Positions 34,279 through 43,000 of a stretch of 64,000 bases of DNA are shown here, in pieces (the stretch's first letter is position 1; each line of letters opens with the position of its first letter). Location: NCBI GenBank assembly GCA_031552145.1, contig JAVBMV010000013.1, positions 62,001-126,000 on the forward strand. Reading direction: 5' to 3'. The notes beneath the pieces were generated by a model. That model ran no database searches. It was not told where the DNA came from and saw only the letters and a list, made by a program, of their open reading frames with translations. This DNA comes from JAVBMV01 sp031552145 (lineage in GTDB: Bacteria > Myxococcota > Myxococcia > Myxococcales > UBA5297). The position numbers were made by a program, and so were the translations under genes.

Positions 34279-35835
34279 CTAGCGCCGGGCTGCCGCGTCT
34301 TCGTCTTGGGTCTCGTCCTTTGCCTCGGTCATCGACCCCTCGTGCGACGTCCGCTCGGCGGCCGACTCGCGTATACCGCGCGCGGTGGTGCGCGGCGGAG
34401 CTGCGCCCGCGGGGAGCGGCCCCTTCTGGATCTTGTGATTGAGCACGAAGATCCAGACGGCGCCCAGCAGCGCGTAGATGATGCCGAAGAGGATGATGGA
34501 GCCGAGCACCTGCGCGCCGCTGACACCCTCCGAGACCGAGTGGGTCGTGAGCAGTCCCTGCTCGGCCAGGTACTGGAGCTGGCCATTCGCGTCGAGGAGC
34601 GGCGCCCCGGAGGCGTCGCGCACGATAGGCGCGTAGACCGTCCAGGGCTGGCGCCCCACCTCGGCCGCGACCCACCCGAGCTGATTGGCGAGGATGGGGC
34701 CGACCACGGCGAAGACGAAGATCCAGAGGAGCCACCGCTGCTCCCAAAGCCGCTTGCGCCACAAGAGGAAGCAGGCGAGGAGCGTCACGCCGATGAAGAA
34801 GGTACCCAGCGCCACCATGACGTGGAAGGAGAAGAAGGGCAGCCCCACCGGCGGGCGGAACTGCTCCGGCACCGCGTCGAGGCCCAGCACCGGTGCGTCG
34901 AAGCTGTCGAAGGCGAGGAAGCTGAGCGCGCCGGGGAGCTTTATGGCGTACTGGAGCTCTTCTTTCTCGGAGTCGGGGATGCCGAAGGCCGAGAGGCTCG
35001 CTGGCCCCGTCTTGTAGTGCGCCTCCAGCGCCGCCAGCTTCGCCGGCTGCTCGCGCGCCACCATGCGCGCGTTGGAATGGCCGCTCACCAGCGCCAGCAG
35101 GCTGAAGACGGTAGCGAAGAGCAAGGCGCCCTTGAAGGAGCGCCGCGCGAACTCCACATGCTTCCCCTTGAGCAGGTACCAGGCGCTGACCGAGAGGATG
35201 AAGAAGGCGCCCATGATGAAGGCGCCGATGAGCGTGTGGCTCAGGCGATCGAGCGTCGAGGGGTTGAAGACCATGCCCCAGAAGTCGAGCGTCTCGGCGC
35301 GCACCACGGGCTTGCCGTCGATGAACCAGGGGGCGCCGTCGCGCATCATCTGGACGACATGGTGGCCCGCCGGCGTCTGTTGCCACGAGTTGGCGACGAT
35401 GATCCAGACAGCCGAGAAGATGGAGCCGAGCGAGACCATGAGCGTGGCGAAGAAGTGAAAGCCGGCGCTCACCTTGTCCCAGCCGAAGACCAATATCGCG
35501 AGGAAACCCGATTCCAGGAAAAAGGCGAAGATCCCCTCGGCCGCGAGCGCCGAGCCGAAGACGTCGCCGACGAAGCGCGAGTAGGCGGCCCAGTTGGTGC
35601 CGAACTGGAACTCCATAGTGATGCCGCTGGCCACCCCCATCGCGAAGGAGACGGCGAAGAGCTGCGTCCAGAAGCGCGCGGCCGACTCGTAGAGCGGCTC
35701 ACGTGTCTTAAGGTACATCGCCTCCAGGTAGACGAGCACCACCCCCATGCCGATGGTGAGCGGAGGGAAGAGATAGTGGAAGGCGATGGTCATCGCGAAC
35801 TGGATCCGCGAGAGGAGCACGGGGTCTAGGTCCAT
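34279..35835 (-). CDS. cydA: Cytochrome bd ubiquinol oxidase subunit I
   Basis: A 518-residue haem-binding subunit. The N-terminal FHYLFPPLTIG carries the haem b595/d-side His (His20), the AAEGIFAFFLES block holds the conserved Glu residues, and a Q-loop region with REQPAKLAALEAHYKT is present. GWVAAEVGRQPW marks the conserved C-terminal half. No long insertion follows the Q-loop, so it is of the short Q-loop class. The last 35 residues are a charged, low-complexity tail not seen in most CydA. ATG 35835 has AAGGA seven bases upstream; the frame opens ten codons earlier without a better signal. It is the first gene of the cydAB unit and is divergent from the repeat lipoprotein gene. Confidence 0.95.
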   Translation of the reverse strand: MDLDPVLLSRIQFAMTIAFHYLFPPLTIGMGVVLVYLEAMYLKTREPLYESAARFWTQLFAVSFAMGVASGITMEFQFGTNWAAYSRFVGDVFGSALAAEGIFAFFLESGFLAILVFGWDKVSAGFHFFATLMVSLGSIFSAVWIIVANSWQQTPAGHHVVQMMRDGAPWFIDGKPVVRAETLDFWGMVFNPSTLDRLSHTLIGAFIMGAFFILSVSAWYLLKGKHVEFARRSFKGALLFATVFSLLALVSGHSNARMVAREQPAKLAALEAHYKTGPASLSAFGIPDSEKEELQYAIKLPGALSFLAFDSFDAPVLGLDAVPEQFRPPVGLPFFSFHVMVALGTFFIGVTLLACFLLWRKRLWEQRWLLWIFVFAVVGPILANQLGWVAAEVGRQPWTVYAPIVRDASGAPLLDANGQLQYLAEQGLLTTHSVSEGVSGAQVLGSIILFGIIYALLGAVWIFVLNHKIQKGPLPAGAAPPRTTARGIRESAAERTSHEGSMTEAKDETQDEDAAARR

Positions 35836-35921
35836 GGCGCCATCCTTTCGGGTCCGCGCCTCCATGTCAAAGCGCCGGGCGTTGAAGTCAGCCGCCTCTC
35901 TATGGTCGAATCTCCCCTACG

Positions 35922-35943
35922 CCGCCTCCGGCCGGTGAGGCGG
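35922..35943. promoter_or_regulatory. 7-bp hairpin in the cydA/repeat-lipoprotein divergent region
   Basis: CCGCCTC (35922-35928) pairs with GAGGCGG (35937-35943) across an eight-base loop, 31 bp before the repeat lipoprotein start and about 87 bp from the cydA start. It could be an operator or leader hairpin; in DNA this GC-rich a chance match is also likely. Confidence 0.25.
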
Positions 35944-35974
35944 AGCGAACCCAATAGTGTTCCAAGGAGGAGCA

Positions 35975-38191
35975 ATGTCGCTTTCTAGATATGCCCTGAT
36001 CCCCATCGCCCTACTCGCCTTCGGCGCGTGTGGCGGTGACGACGAAGCAGGAACGACTGAGTGCAAGGCCACTCAGTACACCCATGACGGCAAGTGCGTG
36101 GATCAATGTCCCGCGGGAACTCATCCCGATGGCAGCACCTCCCGCCTCTGCGTGGCCGAAGGAAGCTGCGCGGCGGCCTATTGGCTCTGTGGCGATGACT
36201 GTGTAGCCAAGGGGACCTTCGCCGCCGGGTATCATGACGGTGGAGATGGAAGCTGCGTCGCGAAGGGCTCCTGCGCCGCCGAGTACCACGACGATGGAAC
36301 CGGCAAGTGCGTCAAGACGGACTGCGCCGACGGTTACCACGACGACGGCACTGGCAAGTGCGTCGAAGAGGGATGTGCCGCCACCTACCACGACGACGGT
36401 ACCGGCAAGTGCGTCAAGACGGGCTGTGCCGCGGGCTACCACGACGACGGCACTGGCACGTGTGTCGAAGAGGGCTGCGCCGACGGGTACCATGACGATG
36501 GCGCGGGCAAGTGCGTCGAGGAGGGTGATTGCGCCGCGACTCACCATGACGACGGCACCGGCAACTGCGTCAAGACGGGCTGTGCCGAGGACTACCACGA
36601 TGACGGCACTGGTGCGTGTGTCGAGGAGGGGTGCGCGGCGACTTATCACGACGGCGGCGATGGGGTCTGTATCGAGAACGGCAAGTGCTCGGCGACCTAC
36701 CATGACGACGGCACCGGCAACTGCGTCGAGGAAGGATGTGCCGCGGCCTACCATGACAATGGCGCTGGCGACTGTGTTTCTGAAGGATGCGTCGATGGCT
36801 TCCATCTCTGCGGCGCGGCCTGTGTCGAAGAGGGGAACTTCGCTGCGGGCTTCCATGACGGTGGCGATGGCGCCTGTGTCGAGAACGGCGAGTGCTCCGC
36901 GATGTACTGGCTCTGCGGAACCGATTGCGTCGCCGAGGGTGCTTTTGGCGAAGGCTTCCATAACGGAGGTGCCGGTTGCGTCGTTTGGATGACGTGTAGC
37001 GATGGGTACGTGCCCGACTTCCGCGGAAACGGGGCCTGTGTTCCGGCTGGCTCTTGCCCTGAAGGATTCCATATGTGCGGAACCGATTGCGTAGCAGAGA
37101 ACGTATTTCCCGAGGGCTTTATAAACGACGGCGCCGGTGCGTGTGCCACCGAATGCAATGTCGCGGCTGGCTTTGAGTGGAATGAGACTACATCGAAATG
37201 CGAATGCGGAGATGGCACCTTCTTCGACGGTGTCAGCCAGTGCGGCACGGAGTGTGCCGAAGGGCTCTGGTTCGAGAATGATGCTTGTCACAGGTGCGCT
37301 GCGGACGAGCACTACTGCAAGGGTGCTTGCCGCGCGCTAAATCACTATCCCGAGGGCTCATGGAACGGTGGCGCTGGATGCATCGCGTTCCCTCAATGCA
37401 GCCCGGGATTTGTCAACAACGGGGCTGAGTGTGTTCCCGAAAGCGGCAGCGTGGTTTGCGCGGAGGGCGCAACCGATAAGGGGGAGTCGGGATGTGCGTG
37501 CGAGTTCACTGAAGACATTGGAGGTTTTCTCCTAACCGTTAGTGGATATAGCGAGGATGGCAAGTGTGTTCAGGAGTGTGGCGAGGGCTTCTATCTGGCC
37601 CAGCCGGCAGTGCGGAACTGCATCCCTGAAGGCGAGTGCGCTCTCGGCTATCATGACGACGGGAAAGGTTCCTGCAGTCCCAATCCCGATCGTCTCCAAG
37701 CATATGGCTGTGCCTACCTGTGCTACTTCGATGGCAAGGATGCCTGCGCTTGTGAAGAGGGGAAGTGTGCCGACGGATTTGTCTATAACGAGTTTGGATA
37801 CTGCGAATGTGCGCCTGACACTCACCTGACGGGCCTAGGCGGCTGCGGAACGGTGTGCGACGAGGGGTACCACGACGACGGCGAGGGAGGATGCACCATC
37901 CTCGGAGATTGCGCCTTTAACTTCCACGACGGCGGCGACGGCACATGCGTTGCGAAGCCCGACTGTTTGGCCGGTTACCACGATGGGGGAGACGGCAAGT
38001 GCGCCCCTGCTGGCGAGTGTCATGGCACCTTCGTACCCAACCTCACGACCGGTGAGTGCGGTTGCGCGGAAGGTAAGTTCGATAACGGCGTGGGTGTTTG
38101 CGATACAACGTGCGCGCCGTCCTACAAGCTCAATCCCACGGGAGACGGCTGTGTGTTCGACTTTGGTGGTGGTCCTCCCCCTCCGGGCTGA
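35975..38191 (+). CDS. Cys-rich tandem-repeat lipoprotein
   Basis: A 738-residue predicted lipoprotein (lipobox AFGAC after MSLSRYALIPIALL). Residues about 100-271 are ten tandem units of 17-18 residues with consensus CAxxYHDDGTGKCVxxG. The rest has diverged relatives of the unit (for example GFHDGGDGACVENG) interspersed with longer Cys-rich modules, to the end at a Gly/Pro-rich tail. The regular Cys spacing suggests two disulfides or alternating disulfide pairs per unit, and the Asp-Asp-Gly turns could bind calcium; both are inference. ATG 35975 has AAGGAGGAG just upstream, so I start there. The segment 36960-37850 is more AT-rich than the repeat block. A strong terminator follows. Confidence 0.82.
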   Translation: MSLSRYALIPIALLAFGACGGDDEAGTTECKATQYTHDGKCVDQCPAGTHPDGSTSRLCVAEGSCAAAYWLCGDDCVAKGTFAAGYHDGGDGSCVAKGSCAAEYHDDGTGKCVKTDCADGYHDDGTGKCVEEGCAATYHDDGTGKCVKTGCAAGYHDDGTGTCVEEGCADGYHDDGAGKCVEEGDCAATHHDDGTGNCVKTGCAEDYHDDGTGACVEEGCAATYHDGGDGVCIENGKCSATYHDDGTGNCVEEGCAAAYHDNGAGDCVSEGCVDGFHLCGAACVEEGNFAAGFHDGGDGACVENGECSAMYWLCGTDCVAEGAFGEGFHNGGAGCVVWMTCSDGYVPDFRGNGACVPAGSCPEGFHMCGTDCVAENVFPEGFINDGAGACATECNVAAGFEWNETTSKCECGDGTFFDGVSQCGTECAEGLWFENDACHRCAADEHYCKGACRALNHYPEGSWNGGAGCIAFPQCSPGFVNNGAECVPESGSVVCAEGATDKGESGCACEFTEDIGGFLLTVSGYSEDGKCVQECGEGFYLAQPAVRNCIPEGECALGYHDDGKGSCSPNPDRLQAYGCAYLCYFDGKDACACEEGKCADGFVYNEFGYCECAPDTHLTGLGGCGTVCDEGYHDDGEGGCTILGDCAFNFHDGGDGTCVAKPDCLAGYHDGGDGKCAPAGECHGTFVPNLTTGECGCAEGKFDNGVGVCDTTCAPSYKLNPTGDGCVFDFGGGPPPPG
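36272..36787 (+). repeat. Ten tandem 51/54-bp coding repeats
   Basis: The stretch is exactly 516 bp: eight units of 51 bp and two of 54 bp, all in frame. Each encodes Cys-Ala-x-x-Tyr-His-Asp-Asp-Gly-Thr-Gly-x-Cys-Val followed by a variable end. The ends of the first units alternate between Lys-Thr-Asp/Gly and Glu-Glu-Gly, so the duplicated unit was probably often a pair (102 bp). Such arrays change in length by recombination. Confidence 0.9.
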
Positions 38192-38222
38192 ACTCTGATT
38201 GGCGTCAATTAGTGGCACATGC

Positions 38223-38258
38223 CTCCCCGCCGATCGCGAGATCGGCGGGGAGTTTTTT
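38223..38258 (+). terminator. Rho-independent terminator after the repeat lipoprotein
   Basis: CTCCCCGCCGATC (38223-38235) pairs perfectly with GATCGGCGGGGAG (38240-38252) around a GCGA loop and is followed at once by TTTTTT. It is the clearest intrinsic terminator in the window and serves the plus-strand gene; the convergent mgtE stop is at 38272. Confidence 0.92.
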
Positions 38259-38271
38259 GTGCCCTCTCCGC

Positions 38272-39615
38272 TCAGGCCCCCGCGAGCACCTTGGCCATGA
38301 TGAGCGAGGCGGCGCTGAAGTAGATGACGAGCCCGGTAACGTCGACCATAGTGGCGACGAAAGGAGCCGATGCGCTGGCGGGGTCGAGCCCCAGTCGGCG
38401 CAGCAGGAAGGGCAACATCGAGCCGGCGAGGGTGCCGAAGAGCACCACCCCAAGGAGGCTCACGGCGACGGTGGCGGCGACGAGCAGGTAGTGCTCTCCG
38501 TAGGTGTTGGCGACCACCTGCCACAGGATGATGCGCGCCGCGCCGATCGTCGCGAGCAGCACGCCTAGACCCAGGCCCGCGGCGAGCTCGCGCCGCATGA
38601 CCAGGAACCAGTCGCGCAGCCGCACCTCCCCCAGCGCCATGGCGCGGATGATGAGGGTGGAGGCCTGGGAGCCCGAGTTGCCGCCCGAGCTGATGATGAG
38701 CGGGATGAACATCGCCAGGACGACCGCCTTGGCGATCGCGTTCTCGTAGAAGGCCATCGCCGTCGCGGTGAGCATCTCGCCCAGGAAGAGGACCGCGAGC
38801 CAGCCGCCGCGCTTCTTGATCAGCTCGAAGATACCGACGCGCAGGTAGGGCGCCTCGAGGGCCGACATACCGCCGGCCTTGTGGATGTCCTCGGTCGCCT
38901 CTTCTTGGACGACGTCGACGATGTCGTCGACCGTGACGATACCCTTCATCCGCCCCTCGTCATCCACGACGGGGAGCGCGATGAGATCGTGCTCGCTGAA
39001 GATCCGGCTCACGCCTTCCTGATCCATCGATTCGGAGACGGTCACCACGTCGCGCTCCATGATCTCTTGAACGCGCTGGGTGGGCTGCGCGTTGAAGAGA
39101 TCGCGCAAGGAGACGACGCCCAGGAGGCGCTGTTCCTTGTCGAGCACATAGGCCAGATAGATCGTCTCCAGCGGAGACTCGCGCGACTGGCGGCGCAGAT
39201 AGGTGAGCGCCTCGTCGACGGTCATGTCGGGGCGCGCCCGGGCGAAGCGCGGACTCATCAAGCCGCCCGCTTCGTCCTCGCGGTAGGCGAGCAGGGCGTT
39301 CACCTCGTGGCGGGTCTGATCGTCGAGAAGCGCCGGGAGCGCCTCCCGCTCCGGCCCTTCGATGCACTGGAGCAGGTCGGCCGCGTCGTCGGGTGGAAGC
39401 AGGCGGATCCAGGAGCGGCGCTGGACCGGAGCGATCGCGAGGAGCAGGTGCGCCTGATCGGCGCTGGAGAGCGAGAGGAAGAACTCCTCCGACTCTTCGC
39501 GCGGAAGGAGGAAGAAGCCCTCGGTGCGATCCTCGCGGGAGAGGAGGGGCCAGAGCTCGCTCAGCTCCTCTACGGTGACCGGCTCGGGCCGGTCGTCGAT
39601 TTCGTCGACTGCCAT
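38272..39615 (-). CDS. mgtE: MgtE-family magnesium transporter
   Basis: A 447-residue magnesium channel/transporter. The N-terminal helical MgtE-N domain (LLSREDRTEGFFLLP to LLAYREDEAGGLM) is followed by two CBS domains (about 125-250; VSLRDLFNAQP, MERDVVTVSESM, LPVVDDEGRMKGIVTVDD). A connecting helix leads to five transmembrane helices containing the family signature PLIISSGGNSGSQASTLIIR. In studied MgtE, magnesium bound between the N and CBS domains closes the channel. It is a single gene converging on the repeat lipoprotein. GAGG lies 11 bases before the ATG, a rather long spacing. Confidence 0.95.
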   Translation of the reverse strand: MAVDEIDDRPEPVTVEELSELWPLLSREDRTEGFFLLPREESEEFFLSLSSADQAHLLLAIAPVQRRSWIRLLPPDDAADLLQCIEGPEREALPALLDDQTRHEVNALLAYREDEAGGLMSPRFARARPDMTVDEALTYLRRQSRESPLETIYLAYVLDKEQRLLGVVSLRDLFNAQPTQRVQEIMERDVVTVSESMDQEGVSRIFSEHDLIALPVVDDEGRMKGIVTVDDIVDVVQEEATEDIHKAGGMSALEAPYLRVGIFELIKKRGGWLAVLFLGEMLTATAMAFYENAIAKAVVLAMFIPLIISSGGNSGSQASTLIIRAMALGEVRLRDWFLVMRRELAAGLGLGVLLATIGAARIILWQVVANTYGEHYLLVAATVAVSLLGVVLFGTLAGSMLPFLLRRLGLDPASASAPFVATMVDVTGLVIYFSAASLIMAKVLAGA

Positions 39616-40029
39616 CGCTTTCGAGACCTCGCGGTGAGAGGGGAGGGGCCAGGGCGAGATTGCCTCGGCTCAATAGTGGAGACGGCGCGCGGGAGCAAGA
39701 TGCCGATTAGCTGCAAACTATGTGAGAAGCGCCAAAAAAACCCGAGAGCAGAAAATGGGAGAAATGAGGCGCTATGAGAGACGTGGCGCACGTTCGACTA
39801 CACCGCGGGCAGAAAATTCTCGTTCTCCATTAACAATTGGTTGATGTCGTCTCGCTATGAGGGGCCCAAGTCCGGGCGCGGTCTGCCTGAGTCGTCGTGT
39901 GCCGGCGTGCCGAAGATGTTTGATGCTCAAGCGAATTGGGGTGGGGCGCTGGGAGGCCAGGCTCGCCCGAAAGGTTCTGGCAGTGAGGATGAAGAACGTG
40001 AGTCACAACAGGAATACTTGGAGGCAGGA
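39616..40029. other. 414-bp intergenic region, divergent promoters
   Basis: This gap separates mgtE from the tandem lipoprotein genes and must hold the promoters of both. It is more AT-rich than the genes, with an A-rich patch near 39733-39765 and TTAACAATTGGTTGATG near 39830-39846. The lipoprotein reading frame stays open through 39841-40029 but shows no protein-like features there. I cannot support a specific promoter, operator or RNA. Confidence 0.4.
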
Positions 40030-43000
40030 ATGAGATCGTTGCGGGTGCATCTAGTCGCGGTGGCAGCGTTGGCGGTGGCCGCTTCATGTAGTGACGAGGG
40101 CGGGGGCAAGAAGAGGACTCCTCCCGATCTCGGCTCGGCTTCACTCCACATGACCTCGTCGACGGGCTGTCTCATCGATTCCGATTGTGTCGACGGTCAC
40201 TTCTGCTTCCAGGGTGAATGCTCGTGGGAATGCAACGCCGAGGCGCCCTGCGCGACGGGATCCTCCTGTTCTCCACGCGGGCGCTGCCTCAGCGACGAGA
40301 AGGTGAACCAGGTGGCCGAAGAGGGACAGGCCGAAGGGCTCGAGCAGGATGAAGAGGCCGCCGCCGCGATCCCCTCGCAGGCTGGAACCATCGAGGTGCT
40401 CACCCCGCCCGAGCGTACCGTTGAGGTGGATGAGGGGCAGCCCTTCGTCGAGGTGACGCTGGTCACCAAGACCCCTGTCCCCGAGGGCGTGCTGCTCTAT
40501 CGGGTGCAGGTCGACGGCGCCGAGCAGGATGCCGCCGCCCAGCAGGTGCTGCGCTCCGAGGGAACGGACACCTTTAAGTTCCGCATCCCCACGGGGAACG
40601 CCGCGCTGGCGCTCGCGGATGCGAAGGCGCAGCAGAACTACCTCATGACTTCGGTGGGTGGATACTCCATCACGCTGGTCCCCAGGATAGGCGCCAGCGG
40701 TCTCTACGCAGGCGGCGTGCAGATCGATCAGTTTGGTGGCGCGACCATACCTCTGCGCTTCGGCCTCAAAGTGGAGCCCGCGGGGCTCTCCTTCCACGAT
40801 CCGGGCGTGACAGCGCGTTACCTGCTGCTGCCTATCTCGAGCCAGGATGTCTTCACCCCCAGCCGCGAGGGGCTGGATCAGAACGAGGGAGGCGTGGCCT
40901 CTGCCTGGCTGCAGCGCACGCTCGAGTGGGACGCGATAGCCAAGGTCTGGTTCGCGCGCTTCGAGCAGGAGTTCGCGGTCTCTCCCGACTCGAAGGTGAT
41001 CCCCAGCGGGACGACCGACAAGGTCTATCGCGCACTCCGCGTGGAGATCGAGAAGGTCGAGGGCAAGCGCGCCACCGGAGCGCTCGCCGATCGCTTCAAG
41101 GGCTTCTTCGACACGCGCTCCGCCGATGGCGTCGTCACGAAGGGCGCGACCAGCACCTCGGGTGTCCTCACCGCTACGCGGGTTGGCCCTCTCCCCGAGG
41201 CAGCGCGAACCCCGCGACTCACCGCCAACGACGAGACCGAGCCCGGGCTGCGTGCTGAGCTCGGTGTCGAGGCCTGCGATGTCGAGGAGAATGGCAAGAT
41301 GGCGATCGCGGCGTTGGCCGAGGGCGCGGCTACCGCGCACCCGGGCTCCGCCTGCGCGGGCGTCGACTCCGCCGCCGCTTTCCAGGGGCTGAGCACCGAG
41401 GGTAGGGCGCTCTGCGCCGTCGACCTCGCGGAGCAAGCGCTCAAGGGTGAGCTCATCGCCAAAAAGGTGCTCGAATATCTCGATCCGGCGACCGCGCAGA
41501 ATATGCCCGAGAGCTTCCAGGAGTTCCTCGAGCGCTGCGCCACCGAGGGTGGTCCTTGCGCCCCGAGGGCCCAGGTGGTCTGCGCGGAGAAGGCGCTCGC
41601 GCATGCCTATCAGCAGCTCCAGGAGGCCGATGTCAACGCCGATGTCGCGGCGATGATGGCGCACTACCAGGATGTCGCCCGCGAGAGCTACCTCGGGCGC
41701 CAGCTGGCCGCCTTCCAGGTCGACACCAATACCCGCCTCGAGTGGCTGCGAAAGGCCGAGGCGCCGCTCTTCCTCGCCAATGAGCTGAAGGCCTACAACG
41801 AGAAGATCCTGGCCACCTGGGAGAGCAAGGTGCTGGGCGCGCACTTCGACGTCCTCGCGCTCCAGTTCTCGCCCTGGGCGCTCGAGGTTTTGGGTCGCGC
41901 CACCACCAACGAGGCCGCCGCCTCGGTCCGCTCCGAGTTGCTGATGGACCAGACGCAGACCTGGCAGGGCGCCATGGAGAGCCTCCAGATCGCCACGCGC
42001 CGCTGGAACGAGCTCTACCAGGATGACATGAATCGCCTGGCGAAGACGCGCACCGTGCGGACGCACCTCTTCGATCTCTACCTCTCCGCCGCGACGCTCG
42101 CGGTGCTCAACACCAACGGCGGCTCCAGCGCCTCCAATGCGGTGATCGGCAGCGGCTTCTCCGCGCTCCTCACTTCGCTCGAGGAGCTCTCGCTCGATTT
42201 CAACCAGCGCATCTTCATGCGCGACGCCGAGGTGGTCCTCAATCGCTCCGTCGACCCGTCCGACAGCAGCCAGACCATCATGAGCGATCGGCAGCAGAGC
42301 GCCCTCAAGGCGATCGCCGACGCCGACGCCAGCGTCACCTCGGTGCTCGCCGAGATCCATGCAACCGAGCTCAACTCGAAGATCCTCACCAACAGAATGA
42401 TCACGCAGGTCGAGGAGCTGCGCAGCGAGCTGGTCGACCTATGCGGTCTCCCGCTGGGCTGCTCGGTGAGCGACATCACCCATGGCGATCTGCAGAACAA
42501 CAACTGCATGCCCACGACGCTGCCTGGCCGCTGCGGCTTCCTCGTGGCGCCCGGCTCCGAGGAGTACGGCAGCTTCGACGACATGCGCGGCCTGACCAAC
42601 GCCTCCGAGGCGAGCCAGGCGCTGCTGCGCATCCGCGAGGCGGCCAACCTGCAGCAGACCGCGATGGAGGAGTTCAGGGCCAACGCCAGCCGCGCCGAGA
42701 TCGAGATCGCCAGCGCCGATGGCTTCGCGACCAAGATGACGCAGTGGGACACCATGCGCCGCACGGCCGCCGCCGAGGTGGAGAAGATCGTCGACGAGAT
42801 GCTCAAGGCCGGCGGCGGTGCGATGAAGACCGAGCTCGACGGTATCGCCAAGATGCAGGAGATGCGCACCGCCGCGTACGAGGAGCAGAAGGAGGCGGTG
42901 GCCAACTGGTCGAAGCTGAACCACGAGGGCGTCGAGAGCGACATCAAGCACATGCGCGCGATGACCGCGCTGCAGACCACCTCCAAGTGGCTCGCCTTTG

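Noticed and set aside
34228..35829. A 533-codon open frame on the plus strand
   Set aside because: It is antisense to cydA, which is unmistakable; the translated sequence is charged low-complexity with no fold.
36272..36787. Regular repeats that at first glance resemble a CRISPR array
   Set aside because: The units are contiguous, in frame and protein-coding with no unique spacers.
39830..39846. Rex-like redox operator upstream of the TcA-like pair
   Set aside because: The AACAATTGGTT element is only a loose palindrome, lies beside genes with no redox role, and one such match is expected by chance.
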